NCBI GenBank assembly: GCA_047639475.1 | Contig: JBLIOD010000007.1 | Location: 1 to 64,000, forward strand | Source of the DNA: JAAELZ01 sp047639475 | GTDB lineage: Bacteria; Pseudomonadota; Gammaproteobacteria; Arenicellales; Poriferihabitantaceae | Reading direction: 5' to 3' | DNA: 64,000 nucleotides | In this document: positions 53,920 through 62,221 of the stretch, in pieces | Numbering within the stretch: position 1 is the stretch's first letter | Layout of the letters: each line of letters begins with the position of its first letter | Notes under the pieces: model-generated | Database searches by the model: none | The model's input: only the letters and a program-made list of their open reading frames with translations | Told to the model about the DNA's origin: nothing | Program-made: the position numbers and the translations under genes

Positions 53920-54945
53920 TTACGACCTAAGTACCTTTAGTAATTCCTTCTCAGTTACGTAACCGACAATGTCATTGTTGTCTCCAGTAATCGCTACCGG
54001 ATTTTTAGTTTCTAATACGATGGGTAAAAAATCCTCTACGACCATATTGTGATCTACCGTAGGAAGTTCACTTAATTTTATATGAGAGCCAGCAGTGTCA
54101 GCAGCGTGCATAATGGTTCTCGCCCGAATGACTTTTGAGCGGTTCACATCCTTAACAAAAGCTTCTACATAATCATCGGCAGGGTTCATCAGGATATCTT
54201 CTGGCTTGCCATTTTGGACTAAACGACCGCCATTTAAAATCGCAATTTGATCACCTAAACGCAAGGCTTCGTCTAAGTCATGGGTAATGAAAATAATGGT
54301 TTTGTGTAGCTCCTTTTGCAACTCAATCAATTGGCTTTGCATGTCACTACGTATAAGCGGGTCTAAGGCACTGAAAGCTTCATCCATTAGCAACACTTCA
54401 GAATCGGTTGCCAGAGCGCGAGCCAGCCCCACGCGTTGTTGCATGCCGCCTGAGAGTTGCGACGGAAACTGATTCTCGAAACCGCTTAAGCCGACTAGTT
54501 CGATTTGTTTCATCGCTTTATCTCTTATCACATCTTCGGCGACTTTCTGTACTTGTAAACCGTAGCCGACATTTTGCAATACTGTGCGATGCGGAAACAG
54601 ACCAAAGCGTTGAAATACCATGCTCATCTGCTTGCGACGAAACTCAATCAATTGGTCTTGATCAAGGTCCATCACGTTTTGTCCATCAACCAAAATTTCA
54701 CCTGCGGTCGGTTCGATCAATCTGTTGATATGGCGGATTAGCGTTGATTTTCCAGAGCCAGATAAACCCATCACGACTGATGTCTTGCCTTTCTCCATCG
54801 GCATGCTGACGTTGTCTAAGCCCACGGTATGGCCAGTCTGTTCTAATACTTCAGTTTTAGTTGCCCCTTCTTTTACCATAGGTAAAATAGATTGAGGATC
54901 ATCACCAAATATCTTGTAGATGTTTTTTATTTCTATTTTATTCAT
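53920..54945 (-). CDS. ABC transporter ATPase of the second betaine-type importer
   Basis: The protein has Walker A GLSGSGKSTLIR, MVFQRFGLFPHRTVL, signature LSGGMQQRVGLARAL and Walker B LLMDEAFSALDPL. A CBS-like C-terminal tail (VAITGDNNDIVGYVTEKELL) follows. At 341 residues it is a ProV/OpuAA-type subunit. Its LEQTGHTVGLDNVSMP N-terminus is of the choline/betaine class. It is the last gene of a three-gene minus-strand set. Confidence 0.9.
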   Translation of the reverse strand: MNKIEIKNIYKIFGDDPQSILPMVKEGATKTEVLEQTGHTVGLDNVSMPMEKGKTSVVMGLSGSGKSTLIRHINRLIEPTAGEILVDGQNVMDLDQDQLIEFRRKQMSMVFQRFGLFPHRTVLQNVGYGLQVQKVAEDVIRDKAMKQIELVGLSGFENQFPSQLSGGMQQRVGLARALATDSEVLLMDEAFSALDPLIRSDMQSQLIELQKELHKTIIFITHDLDEALRLGDQIAILNGGRLVQNGKPEDILMNPADDYVEAFVKDVNRSKVIRARTIMHAADTAGSHIKLSELPTVDHNMVVEDFLPIVLETKNPVAITGDNNDIVGYVTEKELLKVLRS

Positions 54946-54948
54946 CTT

Positions 54949-55959
54949 TTAATCCTGTTTAGTGTGGGCGCGTTCTTGTAATCGTTCGCCATAGGACTGC
55001 GTAATACGATCAAAAATAATTGCTAATAGCACGATGGCGATACCTGACTCCGCGGCTCGGCCAACATTAAGCTGCTGTAGTCCAAGCAATACTTCTGATC
55101 CGATACCACGGGTGCCGATCATAGAAGCGATAACTACCATCGCCAAAGCCATCAACGTCGTTTGGTTAATGCCTTGCATGATGTTGGGCAAAGCCAAGGG
55201 TAACTGCACATCGAAAAGCTTTTGTTTGCGGGTGGCACCGAAGGAATCGGCTGCTTCCATCACTTCTTCGTCAACTAAACGAATGCCTAAGTCAGTCAGA
55301 CGTGCAACAGGCGGCACAGCGTATATAAACGTTGCAATGATTGCAGGAACAGCACCTAATCCAAATAGCATAATGCCCGGGATGAGATAACAAAATGCCG
55401 GGATGGTTTGCATTAGATCAAGGACCGGCAGAATTAGTGTCCGAAAGCGTTCACTTCGAGCCATTTTAATGCCTACTGGAAGTCCGATGACTAAGCATAA
55501 CATTATCGAAACCAGCATTATCGCTGTGGTCTGTAAGGTTAGGTCCCAAAACTTGGGGCTAAGAAAACCGATTAAAAACAAACATACTGCTACCAGTATA
55601 GTGGTTCCTTTTTTTCCACCACTGGCGAACCATGCGACCGCAGCGAACAAGCCAATTACGATTGGCCAAGGAAGGAAAGTTAGAAGGTTTTGCATCTGTG
55701 ATAAGACGTAAACCAAGGAGTTATTAATGATGTCGAAAAACCAACCTAAGTTGGTGGTTAGCCATTTAATGCCGTCGTTAAACCAAGACTGCATAGGAAT
55801 GTCCATCCATCTCGGCCATTTGTTAAACCACTCAAAACTGGCGAAGTAGGTCAACGCGGACTCTTCAGGTGCAAAACGGTTAGTGTTAAAGGCGTAGGCG
55901 ATTAAAAATAAAATTAAGGCCAGCCCGCCCCAGGAAAGAATTGGTTTGAGTTTGTTCAT
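54949..55959 (-). CDS. ABC permease of the second betaine-type importer
   Basis: The 336-residue protein has a single ProW-type permease domain in its C-terminal half, with TIPAFCYLIPGIMLFGLG and LVDEEVMEAADSFGA preceding the coupling helix, and ALAMVVIASMIGTRGIGSEVLLGLQQLNVG. Several membrane segments precede it. It ends three bases before the ATPase gene. Being single-domain, it must dimerise, unlike the fused permease at 49372. Confidence 0.9.
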   Translation of the reverse strand: MNKLKPILSWGGLALILFLIAYAFNTNRFAPEESALTYFASFEWFNKWPRWMDIPMQSWFNDGIKWLTTNLGWFFDIINNSLVYVLSQMQNLLTFLPWPIVIGLFAAVAWFASGGKKGTTILVAVCLFLIGFLSPKFWDLTLQTTAIMLVSIMLCLVIGLPVGIKMARSERFRTLILPVLDLMQTIPAFCYLIPGIMLFGLGAVPAIIATFIYAVPPVARLTDLGIRLVDEEVMEAADSFGATRKQKLFDVQLPLALPNIMQGINQTTLMALAMVVIASMIGTRGIGSEVLLGLQQLNVGRAAESGIAIVLLAIIFDRITQSYGERLQERAHTKQD

Positions 55960-56094
55960 AGTTCTAGTCGTTTAGAAGTCTATTTGGAGTTGAGTAACAA
56001 GCAGTGAGTGAAATGCTTAGCTTGTTGACTATTCGGTGTTAAGCGTGGTGCTTCAACCGAGTAGTAGAGGATGTCGTGTACTTAAAAGCAGGTT

Positions 56095-56122
56095 AAAAAA
56101 AATGGAGGGATAAATCCCTCCA
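56095..56122 (-). terminator. Intercistronic terminator after the second binding-protein gene
   Basis: TGGAGGGA-TAAA-TCCCTCCA is a perfect eight-base stem with a four-base loop; on the minus strand it is followed by a T-run (A-run at 56095-56102 on the plus strand). It lies between the binding-protein gene (56152) and the permease gene (55959). It is the same arrangement as after tmoX, with unrelated stem sequence. Confidence 0.85.
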
Positions 56123-56151
56123 CCTTTTATCTAACCTAAGTCGAGACTCTA

Positions 56152-57174
56152 TTAAAGCGCAGCCTTAACTTTCGCAGCTACATCTGCAGGTACCCAGCTT
56201 TCCCAGTCTGAAGAAGTCTTCAAAAAGTGCATTGCTGTGATGTCTGCTTCACCGTCTGCTTCGTTTAAGTAATGATCTAGTAACGCACTTACGCCCGCTG
56301 ACGAGATGGTGTAGTTCTTAAAAAACTCAACCACTTCTGGTTCGTCTGCATCAAGACGTGTGCTGATGCCGATAGGCAATGCCATGTCATTATAGGCCGT
56401 TGCTGCAACCATGGTCAGTGCTTCAGGGCCGTCGGCTTTTACTGTATCTACAACTTTCATCATCTCAGCCCATACGTCTGCATCAAATGCAGGCTCTTCA
56501 AGCTTCACTAATTCAACGGAACCCATCAATGCTGTTGGCTCCCAGTAGTATGTGAAAACGGGTGTGCCTTTGTCGAAGCCGCCTTTGATAGCTGCATCTA
56601 ATGCACCACCATTGCCCGGATCGAAGTTAGTATAGTACTCGTCTAAACCGTATGACTTGTGCTTAACCAAGTTAATTGTGTAGCATGTCCAACCACCGAT
56701 ACAGCTAGTCATTCGACCTTTGTCTGGATTTTCAGGGTCTTTGAAAAGCGCTGCAATTTCAGGTGTCTTCATGTCTTCAACCGACTTAATGCCGTGAGCA
56801 TCTGCAGTGGTCTTATCAATGTAGAAGCCCTGGGCTGAGTCAGGTGTGTTAACGCCTACACGTCGTACTTTGCCTGCTGCTTCTGCAGGGTCAAATTGGT
56901 CGATGATGTTGTCATACCAAACTTCCATCACCACGTCTAAGTCTTGCTCGTATAGTGAAGCCATGATTGGAATAGTACTACCGGTAGTCGTCTTTACGTC
57001 ACAGCCGTAGCCGTTTTCTAGAATGAACGTGCCGATTGCAGAGTGTAATTTAGCGCTGTTCCAGTCGAAATCACCTAGTTCTATTGTGCCACAATCAGCT
57101 TGTGCTGCATTGCTTAGACCGAACATTAATCCGCCTAATAGAGTTAAAGCTTTTAGAGTTTTACGTTGTTGCAT
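56152..57174 (-). CDS. ABC substrate-binding protein, betaine/ProX class
   Basis: A Sec signal peptide (SNAAQA) leads to a 340-residue binding protein with IELGDFDWNSAKLHSAIGTFIL, the EVWYDN segment and FTYYWEPTALMG, the aromatic ligand-box region of quaternary-amine binders. A GAGGAG site is six bases before the ATG. It is the first gene of the second importer. Likely ligands are glycine betaine, choline or a similar compound. It is only distantly related to the binding protein at 47249. Confidence 0.85.
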   Translation of the reverse strand: MQQRKTLKALTLLGGLMFGLSNAAQADCGTIELGDFDWNSAKLHSAIGTFILENGYGCDVKTTTGSTIPIMASLYEQDLDVVMEVWYDNIIDQFDPAEAAGKVRRVGVNTPDSAQGFYIDKTTADAHGIKSVEDMKTPEIAALFKDPENPDKGRMTSCIGGWTCYTINLVKHKSYGLDEYYTNFDPGNGGALDAAIKGGFDKGTPVFTYYWEPTALMGSVELVKLEEPAFDADVWAEMMKVVDTVKADGPEALTMVAATAYNDMALPIGISTRLDADEPEVVEFFKNYTISSAGVSALLDHYLNEADGEADITAMHFLKTSSDWESWVPADVAAKVKAAL

Positions 57175-57271
57175 TCATTTCTCCTCGTATGTTTTGAATT
57201 AGCACGCAAAGGAATAACTAAAGATAAACGATACGTGCTACTAAATTGACTTGAGGCGAGCTGTTTATAGT

Positions 57272-57287
57272 ATAGGTTGGCACCTAT
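57272..57287. promoter_or_regulatory. Perfect dyad ATAGGT-TGGC-ACCTAT
   Basis: The six-base arms and four-base centre lie 98 bases upstream of the second binding-protein start. The rest of the gap 57175-57444 has no gene I can support. The ACCTA half-site also occurs in the dyad upstream of tmoX (47091-47122), so one regulator may act at both. Confidence 0.4.
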
Positions 57288-57444
57288 TGATTAATACTCG
57301 ACTCAGTTCAGCCCATAGTCTGCCATGAAAAGGGGCGCGAGATGAACCCCTATAAGGTCATAAGTGCGGTTAATAGCGACATTTCACGTGCAATGGTCGG
57401 TGCAAACGGCCGCCTTCGGTGTTGCTGTGGGATACTTAGAACAT

Positions 57445-57480
57445 AAAAAAGCCTAACAACGAACCATTGCGTTGTTAGGC
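57445..57480 (-). terminator. Terminator of the hydroxyacid dehydrogenase gene
   Basis: GCCTAACAACG and CGTTGTTAGGC form a perfect 11-base stem around an eight-base loop, with an A-run on the plus strand that makes the T-run on the minus strand. It lies 19 bases after the stop codon at 57499. Confidence 0.88.
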
Positions 57481-57498
57481 TTGTGAGGCGAAGTGGCT

Positions 57499-58470
57499 TT
57501 ATACGACTTTGTCGCCAGGTATATTTCCTGCGAAATAAGCACGCAAATTATCAACAACACGCATGCCCATTGCCACGCGAGTTTCGGTTGTAGCGCTACC
57601 TAAGTGAGGTAATAACACCACGTTTTCCATGCTGGCGAGTTCTTCTGAAACTTTAGGTTCAAATTCGTATACATCTAAACCGGCGCCGGCAATTTGGCCG
57701 CTTTTCAATGCATCCACTAACGCTTGCTCTTCGATGACGTCACCGCGTGCAGTATTAATGACATAAGCGCCCGGCTTCATTTTACCAAAGGCTTCAGCAT
57801 TGATTAAATGGTGAGTTGTTTCGCCGCCTGGGCAATGCAAAGTGATGAAATCAGCATTGGCATAGACTTCATCAGGCGAATTACACTGAGTTGCATTCAA
57901 GCCTTCAAGGTCTGCTGCTGTAGGTGGGAAGGGGTCATGAAAAATAATATTCATACCAAAGCCCTGCGCGGCGCGCTGTGCGACTGCACGGGCAATACGG
58001 CCCATGCCGATAAAGCCCAAGGTTTTTCCTGTCACGCTGGTGCCCATCATGTGAGTGGGGCGCCAACCCGTCCATTCATTGCCTCTAACGTGTCGCTCGC
58101 CTTCGCCAGCGCGTCTGGCAATCATGAGCATCAGTGTCATCGCCAAATCAGCGGTACAGTCGGTTAATACTTCGGGAGTATTGGTCACCGTCAATCCAGC
58201 TGCTTTTGCGGCATCGAGGTCAATATGATTGAAACCAACACCATTGCTGGCCAAAATGGTTGCCTTCATATTGGTTGCGCCCAATACTTCGGCGTCAATT
58301 TTGTCGGATACTGTAGGGCAAACCGCATCGGCAGTTTGTAAAGCTTCATGCAGCTCACTGACTGTCATGGGTACATCGGATAAATTTAAGGTGGTGTCGA
58401 ACTCCTTCACCAAGATGTCTTCAACTTCTTGTGGCCATCTTCGGGTTACGACAATCTTGGGCTTGCTCAT
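57499..58470 (-). CDS. D-2-hydroxyacid dehydrogenase (probable hydroxypyruvate/glyoxylate reductase)
   Basis: The NAD(P) fold has LGFIGMGRIARAVAQ; catalytic residues appear in NTARGDVIEEQALVDAL (Arg), GAGLDVYEFEP (Glu) and LLPHLGSAT (His). The family reduces 2-oxoacids such as glyoxylate or hydroxypyruvate. Neighbours (class V aminotransferase, glycerate kinase) suggest hydroxypyruvate to D-glycerate. I take the ATG at 58470 (MSKPKIVVTRR), five codons inside the longest frame, giving 323 residues. It is divergent from the aminotransferase gene. Confidence 0.85.
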   Translation of the reverse strand: MSKPKIVVTRRWPQEVEDILVKEFDTTLNLSDVPMTVSELHEALQTADAVCPTVSDKIDAEVLGATNMKATILASNGVGFNHIDLDAAKAAGLTVTNTPEVLTDCTADLAMTLMLMIARRAGEGERHVRGNEWTGWRPTHMMGTSVTGKTLGFIGMGRIARAVAQRAAQGFGMNIIFHDPFPPTAADLEGLNATQCNSPDEVYANADFITLHCPGGETTHHLINAEAFGKMKPGAYVINTARGDVIEEQALVDALKSGQIAGAGLDVYEFEPKVSEELASMENVVLLPHLGSATTETRVAMGMRVVDNLRAYFAGNIPGDKVV

Positions 58471-58746
58471 AATGTGTGCTCTCAATAGTTAGGTTATTTA
58501 AAATAGCGTAAAGTTGGCCGAAAAACCTAGCGCAACCTAGTGATTAATTTTGCATTGACTTGGGGGCGCTGTAAAGCAATGGTTGCCCGACTATCTATAA
58601 AACTTGTTGATAGCGACATTGGTTTTGTTGTGGTCTAGTCGGTAGTCATAAGGAACACCCAAGAGTAGGTATAAACAAGGCTTTATGGTTATAAGAAGGC
58701 ACTAAATTTGCCCCTATTTTGGTTCATTACTGGCTCACTTATGGTG

Positions 58747-58826
58747 GGGTATTTGCCTTGTTTCGCTGCTAAGATTGGCGCATTATTTTCTAGTGTTTCT
58801 CAGTATAGACAGAGAAGCAAATACCC
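58747..58826. promoter_or_regulatory. Ten-base inverted repeat in the divergent promoter region
   Basis: GGGTATTTGC (58747-58756) and GCAAATACCC (58817-58826) are perfect inverted copies 60 bases apart, between the dehydrogenase and aminotransferase genes and near the latter's start. Two operator half-clusters for looping or a cooperative regulator are plausible. The remaining 58486-58865 region has no gene I can support. Confidence 0.45.
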
Positions 58827-58865
58827 GAACGAATTTACAACTTTCAACTCTTTATAGGTGATAGC

Positions 58866-60089
58866 GTGACTGTTTTTCCAACCTTAGTAATTCCTCATAC
58901 TTTAGCTGCTGGCCCAGGCCCAGGCAATACTGATCCGCGTGTTTTACAGGCGTTCGCTAATGCAGGCGTGGCTGACCACATGCAAGCTGACGTTATACGT
59001 GGCATGATAGAGTGCAAACACATGTTACGTACCGCTTGGGGTACAAAGAACATCCATACTTATGGCGTGGGTGGTACTGGCTTCAGTGGTTTGGATTGCA
59101 TGCTTAGCATGATTTTGCCAGGCGACAAAGTGGTTGTGTTTTCTAACGGTACCTTTAGCGGCTTAGATGCAAAAACTATTCGCATGAAAGCGTCTACTAT
59201 AGAAGACCTTGCCGCTAATCCAAGTGACCCTCAGCCTAGCAACGTTATTGTGATTGACGTGCCGCACGGTACTTCAGTTAGTGCAGAGATGGCAGATGCA
59301 GCTTTAGCAAAACATAAGCCTATGTGGGCTTTTATGGCGCATTGGGAAACTGGCAGTGGCCGTGTTAATGAAATTCAAGGCTTTAATGATGCCTGTGCTA
59401 AGCATGGTGCCATGGGACTCATTGATGCCGTATCTAGTTTAGGTGTTGGGCATTTTAATATTGATGAATACCCGGCTGTTGTGGCTTGGGCATCTTGCCC
59501 TCAAAAAGGTGTATTGGCTTTGCCGCTAACCTACGCACCCGTATCTTTTCGTGACGAAGCTATCGCGCTCGTTAATAAGCGGGGTTGTTATACCTATGTG
59601 CACCACCCTGTTTGGGAAGGTAAGCACTGGGGCATCATTGATGGTGCTGATACTGAAACATCTGCTTATCACCGTACTCACTCAGGGTATGCAGTCGCGT
59701 CTTTACATGAAGCCTTACGCATTTTGTTGACCACAGGCCGAGAAGAAACGGCAGTGGCTTACGAATTCCACGAAACGGCATTAAAGCTAGCAGTGGCCTC
59801 TATGGGCTGTGAAGTGACTTCGAATATGCCTAGCTTAGTGGTGCTTAACTTACCTGGTGATTTGGCAGGCAGGGAAAAAGAGTTGGTCGGAAACTGTCGT
59901 GCTGAAGGTTTTGGTATTTGGCCGACGTTATCAGAGCCTGTACAAGTTCGAATAGGGATATTGAATCAACTGAACACCCCTGCAATTACGGACATTGTTG
60001 GCCGGTTCGCTGACGCGATGTTGCACATGGGCGCTGACTTTGATAAATCTACAGTAATGGATGAGCTTAGCGCGTATTATCACGCCTAA
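58866..60089 (+). CDS. Class V aminotransferase (probable serine/alanine-glyoxylate type)
   Basis: The 407-residue fold type I PLP enzyme opens with AAGPGPGNTDPRVLQAF, the class V signature, and has GVGGTGFSGLDCML, IDAVSSLG (Asp187) and the PLP lysine Lys214 in ASCPQKGVLAL. It starts with GTG. The glycerate kinase lies downstream and the hydroxyacid dehydrogenase upstream, so serine-glyoxylate aminotransfer (serine to hydroxypyruvate) is the best guess. Alanine-glyoxylate or 2-aminoethylphosphonate aminotransferase are the main alternatives. The sequence differs from textbook members in several places (CPQKG rather than SQKG). Confidence 0.78.
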   Translation: MTVFPTLVIPHTLAAGPGPGNTDPRVLQAFANAGVADHMQADVIRGMIECKHMLRTAWGTKNIHTYGVGGTGFSGLDCMLSMILPGDKVVVFSNGTFSGLDAKTIRMKASTIEDLAANPSDPQPSNVIVIDVPHGTSVSAEMADAALAKHKPMWAFMAHWETGSGRVNEIQGFNDACAKHGAMGLIDAVSSLGVGHFNIDEYPAVVAWASCPQKGVLALPLTYAPVSFRDEAIALVNKRGCYTYVHHPVWEGKHWGIIDGADTETSAYHRTHSGYAVASLHEALRILLTTGREETAVAYEFHETALKLAVASMGCEVTSNMPSLVVLNLPGDLAGREKELVGNCRAEGFGIWPTLSEPVQVRIGILNQLNTPAITDIVGRFADAMLHMGADFDKSTVMDELSAYYHA

Positions 60090-60183
60090 GTGATTCATCA
60101 ATTTGTAAGCCTCTATGGCGCGTCTGAGTCTTTCTGGCGTGCCATTTTGTTATCTCGACCTTAAATAAACAGTCCAAGTTAAA

Positions 60184-61425
60184 ATGACCCAAGCTAAACA
60201 AACCCTAGATGCATTAATGAAAGCGGCCATCGAGGCGGCTCAACCCGCAACTTGCACGCCTACCGATCTGCCCGCGGCGGGCAAAAGAACCGTGGTTATC
60301 GGCGCCGGCAAGGCATCAGGCGCCATGGCTAAAGCGTTGGAAGATAGTTGGGAAGGGGAGCTAAGTGGCATCGTTGCCGTACCTGCAGGTTACGAGCAGG
60401 CTTGTGATCAAATAGAAATAATTACGGCAAGTCACCCTGTGCCGGATGAGCGCAGTGTCGCGGCGGCGCAAAAAATAAAGCAAGCGGTTTCAGGTTTGAA
60501 CAAAGATGATTTAGTGATCGCACTGATATCCGGCGGAGGGTCAGCGTTGATGGCAGAGCCGATAGAGGGCATTGACTTGGCGCTTAAGCAACAAGTCACT
60601 AAAGGCCTATTGATGGGCGGGGCCACAATTCAAGAAATCAACACGGTGCGCAAGCAATTGTCGCAAATAAAAGGCGGGCAACTAGCTGCAGCAGTAGGTG
60701 AGGCCAGATTAGAAACTTGGTTGATATCTGATGTGCCAGGAGATGATCCTTCGTTTATTGCTTCCGGACCTACAGTGACCGATGCGTCGACCAAACAAGA
60801 TGCGATTAAATTACTCAATAAGTACTTAGATGAAGTGCCAAGCGAAGTGTTATCCGCACTTGATCGTAAGGACGAATCTAAGCCCAATATAAAGGGCACC
60901 GTTCGAATGATCGGCTCCCCGATGGTTAGCCTGTTGGCAGCAGCAGAGGTTGCTAAGCAACATGGTTATACACCGATCATTTTAGGGGATGCGCTTGAAG
61001 GAGAGTCGCAAGATGCAGGTTTGATCATGGCCGGCATCGCTAAATGCGTTGCGCTGCATGGCCGCCCAATTAAAGCGCCAGCGGTATTGTTGAGCGGTGG
61101 TGAAACCACTGTAACCCATCGTGGTGAAGGCAAGGGTGGTCCGAACCAGGAGTTTATGTTGGGCATGTTGGGCGGTCTTGACTCGCACCCCAAAATTCAC
61201 GCCTTAGCCATCGACACAGATGGTCGAGATGGTAGTGAGCCGGTTGCAGGCGCGTTTATCGGGCCAACTACATTGGAAGAGGCGAAGCAGGCGGGGTTAA
61301 GTTATGCAAGCGCTTGTGAGCAACACGATAGCTATACCTTTTTTACTGCACTGGGGAATATTATTGATACTGGCCCCACCTTTACCAATGTTAATGATTT
61401 TCGTGCTGTTTTGATTGAGGCCTAA
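60184..61425 (+). CDS. gckA: Glycerate 2-kinase, MOFRL family
   Basis: The 413-residue protein has an N-terminal kinase domain (VVIGAGKASGAMAKAL, ASHPVPDERS, ALISGGGSALM, EINTVRKQLSQIKGGQL, DVPGDDPSFIASGPT) and a C-terminal MOFRL domain (LLSGGETTVTHRGEGKGGPNQEFM, IDTDGRDGSEPVAGAF). It phosphorylates D-glycerate to 2-phosphoglycerate. Its place after the aminotransferase (94-base gap) supports the serine-to-glycerate route. The GckA of Methylobacterium serves the serine cycle. Confidence 0.92.
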   Translation: MTQAKQTLDALMKAAIEAAQPATCTPTDLPAAGKRTVVIGAGKASGAMAKALEDSWEGELSGIVAVPAGYEQACDQIEIITASHPVPDERSVAAAQKIKQAVSGLNKDDLVIALISGGGSALMAEPIEGIDLALKQQVTKGLLMGGATIQEINTVRKQLSQIKGGQLAAAVGEARLETWLISDVPGDDPSFIASGPTVTDASTKQDAIKLLNKYLDEVPSEVLSALDRKDESKPNIKGTVRMIGSPMVSLLAAAEVAKQHGYTPIILGDALEGESQDAGLIMAGIAKCVALHGRPIKAPAVLLSGGETTVTHRGEGKGGPNQEFMLGMLGGLDSHPKIHALAIDTDGRDGSEPVAGAFIGPTTLEEAKQAGLSYASACEQHDSYTFFTALGNIIDTGPTFTNVNDFRAVLIEA

Positions 61426-61467
61426 TTTTACCTAATGACAGCCTATTATTTACACTCGGTGCGTTAA

Positions 61468-61722
61468 ATGCAGATCGGTTGGCATGATATTGTTGGAAAT
61501 GCAGGTGTGCTGTGCATTGTGGGTTGCTACTTCTTGCTGCAAGTCGGCAAGATTGATAGCGAGACGCTAAAGTTTTCTCTGATTAACCTATTGGGGGCTT
61601 CCCTAATACTGATTTCGTTGACGGTGGAGTTCAATCTGGCGGCTGCCATGATCGAAATTTTCTGGGTGATCATTAGCTTGATTGGTGTCGGGCGATACAT
61701 CCAACGGAAAAAGAAAAGCTAG
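61468..61722 (+). CDS. CBU_0592-type small membrane protein
   Basis: An 84-residue hydrophobic protein with about three membrane segments (residues 8-26, 35-53, 56-75) and a basic tail, RYIQRKKKS. It matches the CBU_0592 small membrane family, GNAGVLCIVGCYFLL and INLLGASLILISL. The function is unknown. It lies 42 bases after gckA and may be cotranscribed. Confidence 0.8.
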   Translation: MQIGWHDIVGNAGVLCIVGCYFLLQVGKIDSETLKFSLINLLGASLILISLTVEFNLAAAMIEIFWVIISLIGVGRYIQRKKKS

Positions 61723-61806
61723 ACCAAGCTTTTTGTACTAACTAGCCTGCAGTGTGTCTGTACTCTGTTGACCTTCAAAAGCGACTCACCTGTCGCTTAA
61801 TACCTT

Positions 61807-61828
61807 CTACTACCTACTACCTACTACC
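61807..61828. repeat. Three tandem copies of CTACTAC
   Basis: A perfect seven-base unit repeated three times in an otherwise featureless gap (61723-61962). Copy number could vary by slippage. There is no gene beneath it. Confidence 0.8.
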
Positions 61829-61962
61829 ATTCACTGGTGGGTCCTACATGTGCATTCGGTATGAGTGCTGTTTTACGAATTAGCCATCAGTTGGTTATCT
61901 CTTAAATTGGCGTGCATTATCCTTGTTTGAAGTGATTTACGCGGTGTTGATACGACAGGCAT

Positions 61963-61992
61963 AAAAAAGCCGCAACCTCGAAAGATTGCGGC
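61963..61992 (-). terminator. Terminator of the amtB / small membrane protein operon
   Basis: GCCGCAA and TTGCGGC form a stem around a ten-base loop, with an A-run on the plus strand giving a T-run on the minus strand. It lies 43 bases after the stop of the small ORF at 62036. Confidence 0.82.
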
Positions 61993-62035
61993 CAATGCCC
62001 TTTTGAAAGGCACTTTTTCTTATTGTTTAAGGTGA

Positions 62036-62203
62036 TTAGCCGTGAGTAGACTCAGCCGCTTTTTCAGCCTTGAAGGCGGTATATAAAGGCACTACGAGTA
62101 ATGCCATACATACCCAGAACCAAAATACAGCGCCACCACTTCCCGCATACGGAAAAAATGCTGCGGCGCCTTCCCAAGTTGTAATTGGACTTGAATTAAA
62201 CAT
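62036..62203 (-). CDS. Small single-pass membrane protein downstream of amtB
   Basis: A 55-residue ORF (MFNSSPITTWEGAAAFFPYA at the N-terminus) with one membrane helix (about residues 22-43, GSGGAVFWFWVCMALLVVPL) and a charged C-terminus, AEKAAESTHG. A clear AGAGGA ribosome site sits five bases before the ATG, and the start is 18 bases after the amtB stop, so translation in the same operon is likely. A terminator follows. I do not recognise the family. It is where glnK often lies, but it is not a PII protein. Confidence 0.72.
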   Translation of the reverse strand: MFNSSPITTWEGAAAFFPYAGSGGAVFWFWVCMALLVVPLYTAFKAEKAAESTHG

Positions 62204-62221
62204 GTTATTGTCCTCTATTAA

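Noticed and set aside
61807..61828. CRISPR-like repeat
   Set aside because: Units are seven bases and directly adjacent with no spacers; it is a short tandem repeat.
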